Shown: positions 14,427-21,285 of the stretch, piece after piece
Numbering within the stretch: position 1 is the stretch's first letter
Layout of the letters: the number at the start of each line of letters is the position of its first letter
NCBI GenBank assembly: GCA_015494435.1
Contig: WGBH01000176.1
Location: 1-21,285, forward strand
Source: Thiotrichaceae bacterium
Lineage (GTDB): Bacteria; Pseudomonadota; Gammaproteobacteria; Thiotrichales; Thiotrichaceae
DNA length: 21,285 bases
Direction: 5' to 3'
The notes under the pieces: model-generated
Seen by the model: the letters and a program-made list of their open reading frames with translations, nothing else
Database searches by the model: none
Told to the model about the DNA's origin: nothing
Position numbers and translations under genes: made by a program

Positions 14427-16091
14427 TTGCAGTCTAAAATACGCCAATTAACACCAATACTTGCTAAAAGACAAGAGACGAATGGTTTGCCTATTTCGGC
14501 TTTTTTATTGGATGAAAATACATGGAGTCCATTACAGCTTTATAGTATTTATCGTCTGATACTGGCGGGCATATTAGTTATTATTGGTTTGCTAGGTTAT
14601 TCTTTTGCTCAATTAGGGAGGTTTAAGCCTGAATTATTTGATGCTGCGTCTTTAGTTTATTTATCAATAGCTTTGATTGGAATCTTTTTGGCACATTTTC
14701 GTTGGCCAAGCTTTTCAGATCAAGTGTATTTGCATACGGGTATCGACATTATGTTGTTACTGATGCTGGTTTTTGCTAATGGCGGTTTACATTCAGGACT
14801 GGATTTATTGTTTGCTTTGCCTGTTATTTTGGCAAATGTTTTACGACCGGGACAGTATTCATTATTTCTTTCCGCTGTCAGTGTGATCGCTCTTTTGTCG
14901 ATACAGCTTTATTTGCAGAGTACTTCGCATATTGATTCTTCAGAGCTTTCGCATACGGGCTTATTAACTTTTTTTGTATTGGTGATTTCTTGGTTGGTTG
15001 GTGATTGGTTGGAAAAGGCATCAAAAACAGCGGCTTTAGCAAAAAAGAGAGGACAAGATATTGCTAGTTTGTCGCAGTTGAATCAGTCAATTTTAGATCA
15101 ATTACAGATGGGAATTTTAGTGGTTGAGCGCTCTGGTGTTATTCGGCATATCAATCCTCGTGCTTGGGAAATGTTAGGGCAACCTGATCATTGGCGTAGT
15201 CAGCCACTTAAATTATTGGCTCCAGAACTTAATGTTCATTTGCAACATTGGTTTAAATATACTTGTCCTAAAGTTGTAAGTTATGACATTAAGCATTGGC
15301 AAACAACGGAGCTTAATTTTCGTTTATCACAATTAGGATCACGGGATAAAAGTGCCGCATTAATTTACTTGGAAGATATAACGGAGCAACGTGAGAAACA
15401 ACAGGGGGTAAAAATGGCATCATTGGGGCAGTTGACGGCGAATATAGCGCATGAAATTCGTAACCCCTTAGGTGCGATTAGTCATGCCGCTCAACTTTTG
15501 TCAGAGTCATCTGATTTAGACCAAGCAGATGAGCGTATGGTGCAGATTATTCAGTCTAATTCAAAAAGAATGAATGTTACCATTGAAAGTGTTTTGAATT
15601 TATCACGTAAGAAAAATCCAAATCAAGAGACACTGCATTTGCAATCTTGGTTAAGTGAATTTGTACATGACTTTGCAATGCAATCAGGTTTAAAAAAATC
15701 ACAAATACGTTTGTCGATTAAGCCTATTAGTGCTGAAATATGTTTTGATCCAACCCATTTTCATCAGGTGTTATGGAATCTTTGCCGTAATGCGGTGAAA
15801 TATGCTTTTGATGATGCGAGTAAATTAAAATTGATGCTAAGTTGTAGTTTGCAACTAGAAACAAAAACTATGATGCTAAATGTGATAGATAATGGGCGGG
15901 GAGTGAGAGAGGAGAATCAACAACGTCTCTTTGAGCCTTTTTTTACCACTAGCAGTTCTCAAGGGACAGGCTTGGGCTTGTTTATGGCGCGTGAGCTTTG
16001 CTTGACGAATAATGCTTATTTGGAATATATAAAACTCCCTGCAAAGGGAAGTTGTTTTAGAATTATTTTACCCATAAAAACCAATAATTAA
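14427..16091 (+). CDS. pilS: PilS sensor histidine kinase
   Basis: This 554-residue inner-membrane kinase partners with PilR to control type IV pilus genes. Six hydrophobic segments (about 40-60, 75-92, 105-118, 124-139, 144-163, 178-194) match the PilS sensor, which has no periplasmic domain. A PAS domain (about 218-320) precedes the HisKA helix with LTANIAHEIRNPLGA, where His342 is the phosphorylation site. The ATPase domain shows LWNLCRNAVKYA (449-460, N box), DNGRG (488-492) and QGTGLGLFM (512-520). The start is a TTG, supported by GGGGAGG 9 bases upstream and by the lack of a better codon. The stop is 19 bases before pilR, so the two are co-transcribed. In Pseudomonas, PilS reads PilA levels in the membrane; no pilA is present here. 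Confidence 0.92.
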   Translation: MQSKIRQLTPILAKRQETNGLPISAFLLDENTWSPLQLYSIYRLILAGILVIIGLLGYSFAQLGRFKPELFDAASLVYLSIALIGIFLAHFRWPSFSDQVYLHTGIDIMLLLMLVFANGGLHSGLDLLFALPVILANVLRPGQYSLFLSAVSVIALLSIQLYLQSTSHIDSSELSHTGLLTFFVLVISWLVGDWLEKASKTAALAKKRGQDIASLSQLNQSILDQLQMGILVVERSGVIRHINPRAWEMLGQPDHWRSQPLKLLAPELNVHLQHWFKYTCPKVVSYDIKHWQTTELNFRLSQLGSRDKSAALIYLEDITEQREKQQGVKMASLGQLTANIAHEIRNPLGAISHAAQLLSESSDLDQADERMVQIIQSNSKRMNVTIESVLNLSRKKNPNQETLHLQSWLSEFVHDFAMQSGLKKSQIRLSIKPISAEICFDPTHFHQVLWNLCRNAVKYAFDDASKLKLMLSCSLQLETKTMMLNVIDNGRGVREENQQRLFEPFFTTSSSQGTGLGLFMARELCLTNNAYLEYIKLPAKGSCFRIILPIKTNN

Positions 16092-16110
16092 CAATAATAA
16101 AGATAAAATT

Positions 16111-17508
16111 ATGAGACAACAGCGTGTGTTAGTGATTGATGATGAACCTGATATTCGTGAGCTCTTAGAGATCACTTTATTGCGTATGGGATTGGATACT
16201 GTAACAGCAGCAACGGTTAAGGAGGCGATATTGAGTATTCAGGAGTTTAAACCTGATTTATGCTTAACGGATATGCGATTACCCGATGGCTCTGGGATTG
16301 ATATTGTACGCTATATTCAGCGTAAATATCCGCATATACCTGTCGCCTTGATTACTGCTTATGGCAGCATGGAGGCGGCGGTTGAAGCGTTAAAAGCAGG
16401 GGCTTATGATTTTGTTTCTAAACCCGTTGATCTAACAAAATTACGAGATTTAGTACAAACAGCATTAAAATTATCAGAGGAAGAAGAGTCCTCAATAAAA
16501 AAATCAACAAAAAAGAATAAAAGTTGCCCTATCTTAGGGGAGTCAAGCAGTATTGAGCAATTGAAAGCAACTATTGCTAAACTAGCAAGAAGTCAAGCAC
16601 CGGTGTTTGTGCATGGCGAGTCAGGTAGTGGAAAAGAGCTAGTTGCAAGACAAATTCACCAGCAAAGCCCGCGTGCATCTTCGCCTTTTGTTCCTGTGAA
16701 TTGCGGTGCTATTCCAGAAAATTTAATGGAAAGTGAATTTTTTGGACATAAGAAGGGAAGCTTTACTGGAGCAATGGAAGATAAAATCGGTTTATTTCAA
16801 GCTTCACATCACGGTACTTTATTTTTGGATGAAGTCGCTGATTTACCATTAGGAATGCAGGTTAAATTATTACGTGCTATTCAAGAAAAAGCGATAAAAC
16901 CCGTAGGAGCTGTGGAGGAGATTGCAGTTGATAGTCGTATTTTAAGCGCTACTCATAAGGATTTAGCGGCAGAAGTTGCCAGTGGTCGATTTAGACAGGA
17001 TTTATACTATCGTTTAAATGTGATTAAACTAGACGTACCTCCATTGCGCGAAAGGGAATCGGATGTTTTGCTATTAGCTGAATATTTTTTAACACTTATT
17101 TCATCACGTTGGCAATTACCGAGTATTGTGCTCTCTTCAACTGCTAAGCAAGCTTTAGTTAATTATAACTTTCCTGGCAATGTGCGAGAGCTAGAAAATA
17201 TATTGGAGCGAGCCAGTACCTTATGCGATGATAATATTATCCAACCAGAAGATCTGCAATTACCTGATATTAGCCCTATCATTACCACAGCAAAGACAAT
17301 AGAAGCTAAACTTGCTGCATCGAATGGGCTAAATCCAATTACCTCTGGTTTTATACAAAAGGGAAGTTTGCAGTCTAATGAGAAAGACTTAATTCTTCAA
17401 GCACTGGATCAAACACGCTGGAATCGTACTGCTGCGGCTAAATTATTAGGCATGACATTTCGTCAATTACGCTATCGTATTAAAAAGTATAGATTAGACC
17501 AATCATAA
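16111..17508 (+). CDS. pilR: PilR sigma-54-dependent response regulator
   Basis: This 465-residue NtrC-family activator receives phosphate from PilS and activates sigma-54 promoters, classically pilA. The receiver domain (1-120) has the acidic pocket DDEPD (10-14), phospho-acceptor Asp54 in LTDMRLPDG, and Lys104. The AAA+ domain shows Walker A GESGSGKE (169-176), GSFTGA (216-221) as a variant of the sigma-54-contacting GAFTGA loop, and Walker B TLFLDE (236-241). The C terminus carries a Fis-type helix-turn-helix, NRTAAAKLLGMTFRQLRYRI (about 438-457). The receiver-AAA-HTH order and length are standard. Phe replaced by Ser-Phe spacing in the loop is a common natural variant of PilR-like proteins. 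The ribosome site is weak, suggesting coupling to pilS. Confidence 0.92.
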   Translation: MRQQRVLVIDDEPDIRELLEITLLRMGLDTVTAATVKEAILSIQEFKPDLCLTDMRLPDGSGIDIVRYIQRKYPHIPVALITAYGSMEAAVEALKAGAYDFVSKPVDLTKLRDLVQTALKLSEEEESSIKKSTKKNKSCPILGESSSIEQLKATIAKLARSQAPVFVHGESGSGKELVARQIHQQSPRASSPFVPVNCGAIPENLMESEFFGHKKGSFTGAMEDKIGLFQASHHGTLFLDEVADLPLGMQVKLLRAIQEKAIKPVGAVEEIAVDSRILSATHKDLAAEVASGRFRQDLYYRLNVIKLDVPPLRERESDVLLLAEYFLTLISSRWQLPSIVLSSTAKQALVNYNFPGNVRELENILERASTLCDDNIIQPEDLQLPDISPIITTAKTIEAKLAASNGLNPITSGFIQKGSLQSNEKDLILQALDQTRWNRTAAAKLLGMTFRQLRYRIKKYRLDQS

Positions 17509-17550
17509 AATATACTAATACATGTATTATACTATTTGCTATACTAATCT
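17505..17550 (+). promoter_or_regulatory. Cluster of TATACTAAT sites and a 14-bp palindrome
   Basis: Immediately after the pilR stop, ATAAAATATACTAAT (17505-17519) repeats 15 bases found at 52-66. A 14-bp palindrome TAATACATGTATTA follows, then a second TATACTAAT at 17540-17548. The latter is preceded by TGC, giving an extended -10 (TGCTATACT) that could start a transcript toward kpsS about 215 bases downstream. Shared words in two regulatory gaps suggest a common DNA-binding protein, but a promoter -10 resemblance alone could explain part of it. Confidence 0.35.
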
Positions 17551-17764
17551 GGTTAATTTGTTGCTATTCGATTGTTTCAATGGATTTAATCAAGTACTTC
17601 GTTGATATAACGTTAATTGTTCTTGTTTTTAGTTGATTGAGCTTATGGAATGCAAGTGGATACATCGCGTAATTTTTTCGCTTCGCTAGCAAAGTAGCAT
17701 GTTTCAGAGTATTCTGCATGAGCTTTGTAACTTTATTATGGGTGCTTGCTGTTAGACATTACAC

Positions 17765-19072
17765 ATGACAAATACAAATATACTATTACTACAAGGACCT
17801 ATGGGTCCATTTTCTAAGCGTTTTGCTGAAGAATTGGAGCAAAAAGGTGCTAAAGTAGTGAAAGTCAACTTTAATGCTGGAGATTGGGTTTTCTTTCCTA
17901 AGGGAAAAAGTTATAAAGGAACTTATCGTGAGTGGATTGGGTATATTGATGATCTAGTTCTCAAGGAAAAAATTGATAAAGTTTTTTTATTTGGCGATGA
18001 GAGGCTATACCATAAGTTAGCCATTAATAAGGTCTTTAAGCCTCGAAATATTGAAGTGCATGTCTTTGAAGAAGGCTATTTACGTCCTAGTTTTATTACA
18101 TTAGAAAAAGACGGGGTGAATGGGAATTCAAAAATCCCTAAAGTACCTGATTTTTACCAAAATATTGCCTTATCTTCTGAAAACTCAGGGCTTGATAAAC
18201 CGACTGTAAAAAGACAATTTTTTAAATCCATGTTATTTTCTGTGATTTATGGTTTAGCAAAATCGATAGGCTCTCCTGTCTATAGAAAGTATCAGCATCA
18301 TCGTTGTTTAAGCCCAATAAAACAGGGGCTTCTTTGGTTATGGGGTTGGAGTTTTAAAAAACCTTTTTATTATTTTACTGAAAAAAAGCAACATCAACAG
18401 ATTAAAAAACATTTTGCTAAAAAATATTTTTTTGTTCCACTGCAAGTTCATAATGATTTTCAAATTTCACACTCTCCTTATAGAGATGTGAAAGAATTTA
18501 TCGAAGAAATAATTATTTCTTTTGCACAAAATGCGCCTAACGAGACTGCTTTAGTCTTTAAACATCATCCAATGGACCGTCCTTATAGGAACTATAAAAA
18601 ATTTTTACAACGCCTTGAAAAAGAACATCAACTCCAAGGACGCGTCTTTTACTTACATGATCAACATCTACCAACATTACTGCAATACGCTCGAGGGACT
18701 ATTGTGATCAATAGTACCGTTGGTTTATCTTCGCTTTATCATGGTGTGCCTGTTTTAGTAAAGGGTACAGCAGTGTATGATATTCCAGGTCTAACTTGCC
18801 AATTATCTCTCAATGATTTTTGGCATAAGCAAGGTGTTGTTGATGCTACCTTGTATGAAAATTATCGATTGTACCTACTACATAATAATCAAGGACAGGG
18901 AAGTTTTTATCAAAAAGCGCATAATAATTCCCCAACAGGTATTTATTGGCCGTCTGAAATGAAAATGTTTCATACCAAGAGACTTTCTAATGAGGAAGAA
19001 AAAAACTCAATATTATCCCAAGGTTTAAATAAACCTTCTGTTGTGCAAATTATTAGCTCAGGTACTGATTAG
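17765..19072 (+). CDS. kpsS: Capsule polysaccharide biosynthesis/export protein KpsS
   Basis: This 435-residue cytoplasmic glycosyltransferase belongs to the capsule-synthesis (KpsS/LipB) family. KpsS adds the first beta-linked Kdo to lyso-phosphatidylglycerol, starting the lipid anchor of group 2 capsules. Family signatures are LLLQGPMGPFSKRFAEEL (7-24), FLFGDERLYH (74-83), HVFEEGYLRPSFITLE (99-114), FVPLQVHNDFQI (223-234), FKHHPMDRPYRNY (265-277), and NSTVGLSSLYHGVPV in the C-terminal nucleotide-sugar site. There is no signal peptide or membrane span. The usual partner KpsC is not in the window. It is the first gene of the apparent kps operon; no strong ribosome site precedes its ATG. Confidence 0.9.
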   Translation: MTNTNILLLQGPMGPFSKRFAEELEQKGAKVVKVNFNAGDWVFFPKGKSYKGTYREWIGYIDDLVLKEKIDKVFLFGDERLYHKLAINKVFKPRNIEVHVFEEGYLRPSFITLEKDGVNGNSKIPKVPDFYQNIALSSENSGLDKPTVKRQFFKSMLFSVIYGLAKSIGSPVYRKYQHHRCLSPIKQGLLWLWGWSFKKPFYYFTEKKQHQQIKKHFAKKYFFVPLQVHNDFQISHSPYRDVKEFIEEIIISFAQNAPNETALVFKHHPMDRPYRNYKKFLQRLEKEHQLQGRVFYLHDQHLPTLLQYARGTIVINSTVGLSSLYHGVPVLVKGTAVYDIPGLTCQLSLNDFWHKQGVVDATLYENYRLYLLHNNQGQGSFYQKAHNNSPTGIYWPSEMKMFHTKRLSNEEEKNSILSQGLNKPSVVQIISSGTD

Positions 19073-19203
19073 GAAATTGCTGATTAAAAAGTTACTTCCT
19101 ACATATTACTTTAAACTTCCTTAATCTTTATAAGAGAGGCATTAAGAGTGTTTTTTATTTGCTTAAAATATTTTATGCTAGATTATTTGGCTAAGATCGG
19201 CTG

Positions 19204-19599
19204 ATGATTAGAATGAAATGGATATCACTATTAATTGTTTTTTTGGGGGTTGGAAGCTTGCAAGGCTGTAGTTTTTTGCCGTTAAAAAATTGTAAATTGC
19301 TCACTTTCTATAAATGCAGTTTTGAAAATAAACAACAGATTATTGATACAGGAAATTTTAATTATCATTATCAAGAACCCGCTAGAAAACCGCTCTCTTC
19401 TTCTCGAATCAAAAGCTTAAAATTACCACGTCCTAGTGTCAGTATTACTAAAAAGAAGGAGTTGCCTCCGAATCAATATTATTCTGCTAATGGCAATATT
19501 TGTCGTACTATTGATCCTAGTGGCTCTGAGGTCGTTTGTGTAGTATCAGGTCGTTGGCAGGCTTCTCCACCTATTTTAGCTAATTCACTGTCTCAATGA
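19204..19599 (+). CDS. Small lipoprotein in the capsule export operon, unknown function
   Basis: This 131-residue protein has a signal peptide with lipobox LQGC and lipid-accepting Cys22 (after a basic MIRMK and a hydrophobic core), so it should be an outer- or inner-membrane lipoprotein. After Cys22 come Cys30, Cys38, Cys100 and Cys112, enough for two disulfides. The middle is Pro/Ser/Lys-rich and probably flexible. The C-terminal NGNICRTI and VVCVVSGRWQ look like a small beta module. I do not recognise a family. Its stop overlaps the kpsM start (ATGA), so the two are translationally coupled, which argues for a role in export or assembly of the capsule. A Met at 19213 is an alternative start with the same signal peptide. 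Confidence 0.8.
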   Translation: MIRMKWISLLIVFLGVGSLQGCSFLPLKNCKLLTFYKCSFENKQQIIDTGNFNYHYQEPARKPLSSSRIKSLKLPRPSVSITKKKELPPNQYYSANGNICRTIDPSGSEVVCVVSGRWQASPPILANSLSQ

Positions 19600-20384
19600 A
19601 AATTTTCTGGAATGCTTTTAATGTTCAACGTCGGGTTATTTTTGCATTAATATTACGCGAAACAAGAACGCGCTATGGAAAAACACGTATCGGTTATTTA
19701 TGGGCATTATTTGAACCTTTAGCTCATATACTAATTTTTGCTGCTATTTTTTCTTTTACTGGCAGAGCCTCTCCATTGGATGAAAGTGTCGCACTGCTGG
19801 TTCTTACGGGACTGTTCCCTTATAACCTCTTTTCTAATTTATCAATTCAACTGATGAATGCGGTTGAAGCAAATAAGGTTTTACTAAGCTATCCACATGT
19901 AACACCCTTTGATGTGATGGCATCAAGAACAATTTTAGAAATAGCAACACAAATGGTTGTGTTTATTTTTGTTTTGTTAATTTTAGCGCTTGAAGATTTA
20001 TGGGATATGCAGATTGATAGTCTTCTCAATGTGCTATTTGTGGTATTAGTTGCTACGGCTTTAGGGGCTGGAATGGGCTTAATTAATGCTGTCTTGGCGT
20101 TTAAATTCCCTAGTTATGCTAATATTTTTGGCATGATAATGCGTCCAATGTATTTTTTATCAGGTATTTTCTTCGTTGTTGGTTATATGTCTACAGAAAT
20201 ACAAAATATTATGTATTACAATCCTGTGGCACATTTAATTGAATGGTTTAGAAGTGCCATTTATATCGGATATAACAGTGAATTTTTAGATAAACACTAT
20301 TTATTTAATTTCACCCTGACAGTGGTCTTTTTAGGATTATTACTACTTCGATTATCTCGTCATAAAATTCGCCAATCAAAATAA
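19596..20384 (+). CDS. kpsM: Capsular polysaccharide ABC transporter permease KpsM
   Basis: This 262-residue ABC-2 type inner-membrane permease, with KpsT, moves lipid-linked capsule across the inner membrane. The cytoplasmic N-terminal helix ends in LRETRTRYGKTRIGYLWAL (20-38), the classic KpsM/CtrC entry motif. About six membrane segments follow (36-54, 66-86, 112-132, 144-168, 178-198, 238-254), and YYNPVAHLIEWFR (207-219) is the conserved element before the last helix. Length fits KpsM. Its start overlaps the stop of the lipoprotein gene by 4 bases, and kpsT begins 11 bases after its stop. Confidence 0.95.
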   Translation: MKIFWNAFNVQRRVIFALILRETRTRYGKTRIGYLWALFEPLAHILIFAAIFSFTGRASPLDESVALLVLTGLFPYNLFSNLSIQLMNAVEANKVLLSYPHVTPFDVMASRTILEIATQMVVFIFVLLILALEDLWDMQIDSLLNVLFVVLVATALGAGMGLINAVLAFKFPSYANIFGMIMRPMYFLSGIFFVVGYMSTEIQNIMYYNPVAHLIEWFRSAIYIGYNSEFLDKHYLFNFTLTVVFLGLLLLRLSRHKIRQSK

Positions 20385-20395
20385 CCTTTGTCTCT

Positions 20396-21040
20396 ATGAT
20401 TGAATTTAAAAATGTTTCAAAATCTTATGCATTAGGTTCAGGAAAAAAAATTCTATTGAATGATATTTCTTTTCGCTTTCAACAGGGGGTCAATATAGGA
20501 ATATTAGGAGTGAATGGCGCAGGGAAATCGACTGCGCTCAAATTGATAGCAGGGTCTGAAGCACCTGATAAAGGTCGTATTATACGCCGTGGTACTTTTT
20601 CATGGCCATTAGGTTTTTCTGCTGGTTTTCAAGGAAGTTTATCAGGAGAAGAAAACTTACGTTTTATTTGTCGTATCTATGCTGCCAATATTCGCTCTGT
20701 TATCAGGTTTGTTGCCGATTTTTCTGAGTTAGGTAAAGCCTTATATGAACCTGTTTCTACTTATTCGACGGGAATGCGCGCACGCCTTGCTTTTGCATTG
20801 AGTATGGCGATTGAGTTTGATGTTTATTTAGTGGATGAAATAATGGGGGTTGGTGATCGTTTATTTCAACAAAAATGTCGCGATGCTTTTGTGGAAAAAT
20901 CCAAACGCTCCTCTATTATCATGGTTTCACATAATATGAATACCATCAGAGAATATTCTGATGTCGTGTTAGTATTATCAAATGGCAATGTCGATATTTA
21001 TGACGACATTGAAAAAGCCATTGCAAGCTATGAAAAGTAG
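20396..21040 (+). CDS. kpsT: Capsular polysaccharide ABC transporter ATP-binding protein KpsT
   Basis: This 214-residue cytoplasmic ATPase energises KpsM. It has Walker A GVNGAGKS (38-45), the ABC signature as STGMR (124-128, the degenerate form usual in KpsT), Walker B VYLVDE (143-148), and the switch His179 in VSHNM. Short length and lack of a C-terminal carbohydrate-binding domain place it with KpsT/CtrD rather than Wzt, so the chain is not expected to need O-antigen-style end recognition. No clear ribosome site precedes the ATG, so coupling to kpsM is likely. Confidence 0.95.
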   Translation: MIEFKNVSKSYALGSGKKILLNDISFRFQQGVNIGILGVNGAGKSTALKLIAGSEAPDKGRIIRRGTFSWPLGFSAGFQGSLSGEENLRFICRIYAANIRSVIRFVADFSELGKALYEPVSTYSTGMRARLAFALSMAIEFDVYLVDEIMGVGDRLFQQKCRDAFVEKSKRSSIIMVSHNMNTIREYSDVVLVLSNGNVDIYDDIEKAIASYEK

Positions 21041-21073
21041 CCTTCCATTTCCTAGTCTGATCTAAATTCCTTT

Positions 21074-21285
21074 ATGTCAATATTACGAAAAATACCTTTT
21101 TTATTTTTATTGCTAGTGATCGCTCCCGTGACACTTAGTGGGATTTATTATTATCAATACGCCTCTCCTCAATATGTGACAGAGACACATTATATTATTC
21201 GTGGCACAGAAAAAAACTCCAGTGATATGTTAGGTATGCTAACAGGAATGCCAGGATTATCGGCATCCGCTGGAGAATCCTTAAT
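21074..21285 (+). CDS. kpsE: Capsule export inner-membrane protein KpsE (5' part only)
   Basis: Only the first 70 codons are present before the window ends. A short basic start (MSILRKIP) leads into a membrane segment (about 9-27), followed by YYYQYASPQYVTETHYIIRG, the typical beginning of the periplasmic domain in KpsE/BexC/CtrB polysaccharide co-polymerases. These proteins bridge KpsMT to the outer-membrane channel. It starts 33 bases after kpsT in the same direction. The outer-membrane partner (KpsD type) is presumably further downstream. Confidence 0.88.
   Translation, partial: MSILRKIPFLFLLLVIAPVTLSGIYYYQYASPQYVTETHYIIRGTEKNSSDMLGMLTGMPGLSASAGESL

Noticed and set aside
14415..14430. Sigma-54-like sequence AGGCAC...TTTGCA before pilS
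   Set aside because: GG and GC are separated by 11 rather than 10 bases, and the match overlaps the pilS start codon, so it cannot be the pilS promoter.

Overview
The window is AT-rich bacterial chromosome. The gene content points to a gammaproteobacterium: a PilS/PilR pair, a Pseudomonas-type PyrB with an inactive PyrC' partner, a group 2 (Kps-type) ABC-transporter capsule export operon, and ISAs1-type insertion-sequence debris. The sequence alone does not settle genus or species. The dispersed hairpins and IS remains would fit a Thiotrichales-like lineage, but that is a guess.

Left region (1-4.7 kb): a small DUF2628 membrane protein is followed by a two-gene minus-strand operon, tagD (glycerol-3-phosphate cytidylyltransferase) and a TagF/TagB-like CDP-glycerol glycerophosphotransferase. 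A long AT-rich gene-free interval separates these from a plus-strand glycerophosphodiester phosphodiesterase. A membrane-anchored lysozyme-fold (SLT-like) protein converges on that gene.

Middle region (4.7-9.4 kb): a minus-strand series of glutathione S-transferase, YjdF/DUF2238 membrane protein, fatty acid desaturase, and the overlapping pyrB-pyrC' pair.

Centre (9.4-14.4 kb): hairpin-rich DNA with an apparent group II intron 3' remnant, a large exported protein (beta-rich N-terminal domain, OmpA-like domain, three cadherin-like repeats), a small four-helix membrane protein, and decayed DNA holding an ISAs1-family transposase relic and a possible structured RNA.

Right region (14.4-21.3 kb): pilS and pilR, then kpsS, a small lipoprotein gene translationally coupled to kpsM, kpsT, and the start of kpsE, which is cut by the window end.

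Working model (inference): the tagD/tagF-like pair supplies CDP-glycerol and polymerises glycerol phosphate, KpsS helps build the Kdo-linked lipid anchor, and KpsMTE exports the product. That would be a teichoic-acid-like capsule on a Gram-negative cell, with the phosphodiesterase as a possible trimming or recycling enzyme. I did not find a clearly new multi-gene system. The most unusual items are the capsule wiring, the variant OmpA-domain protein, the unknown kps lipoprotein, the TATACTAAT sites shared by two intergenic regions, and the structured intergenic segments.
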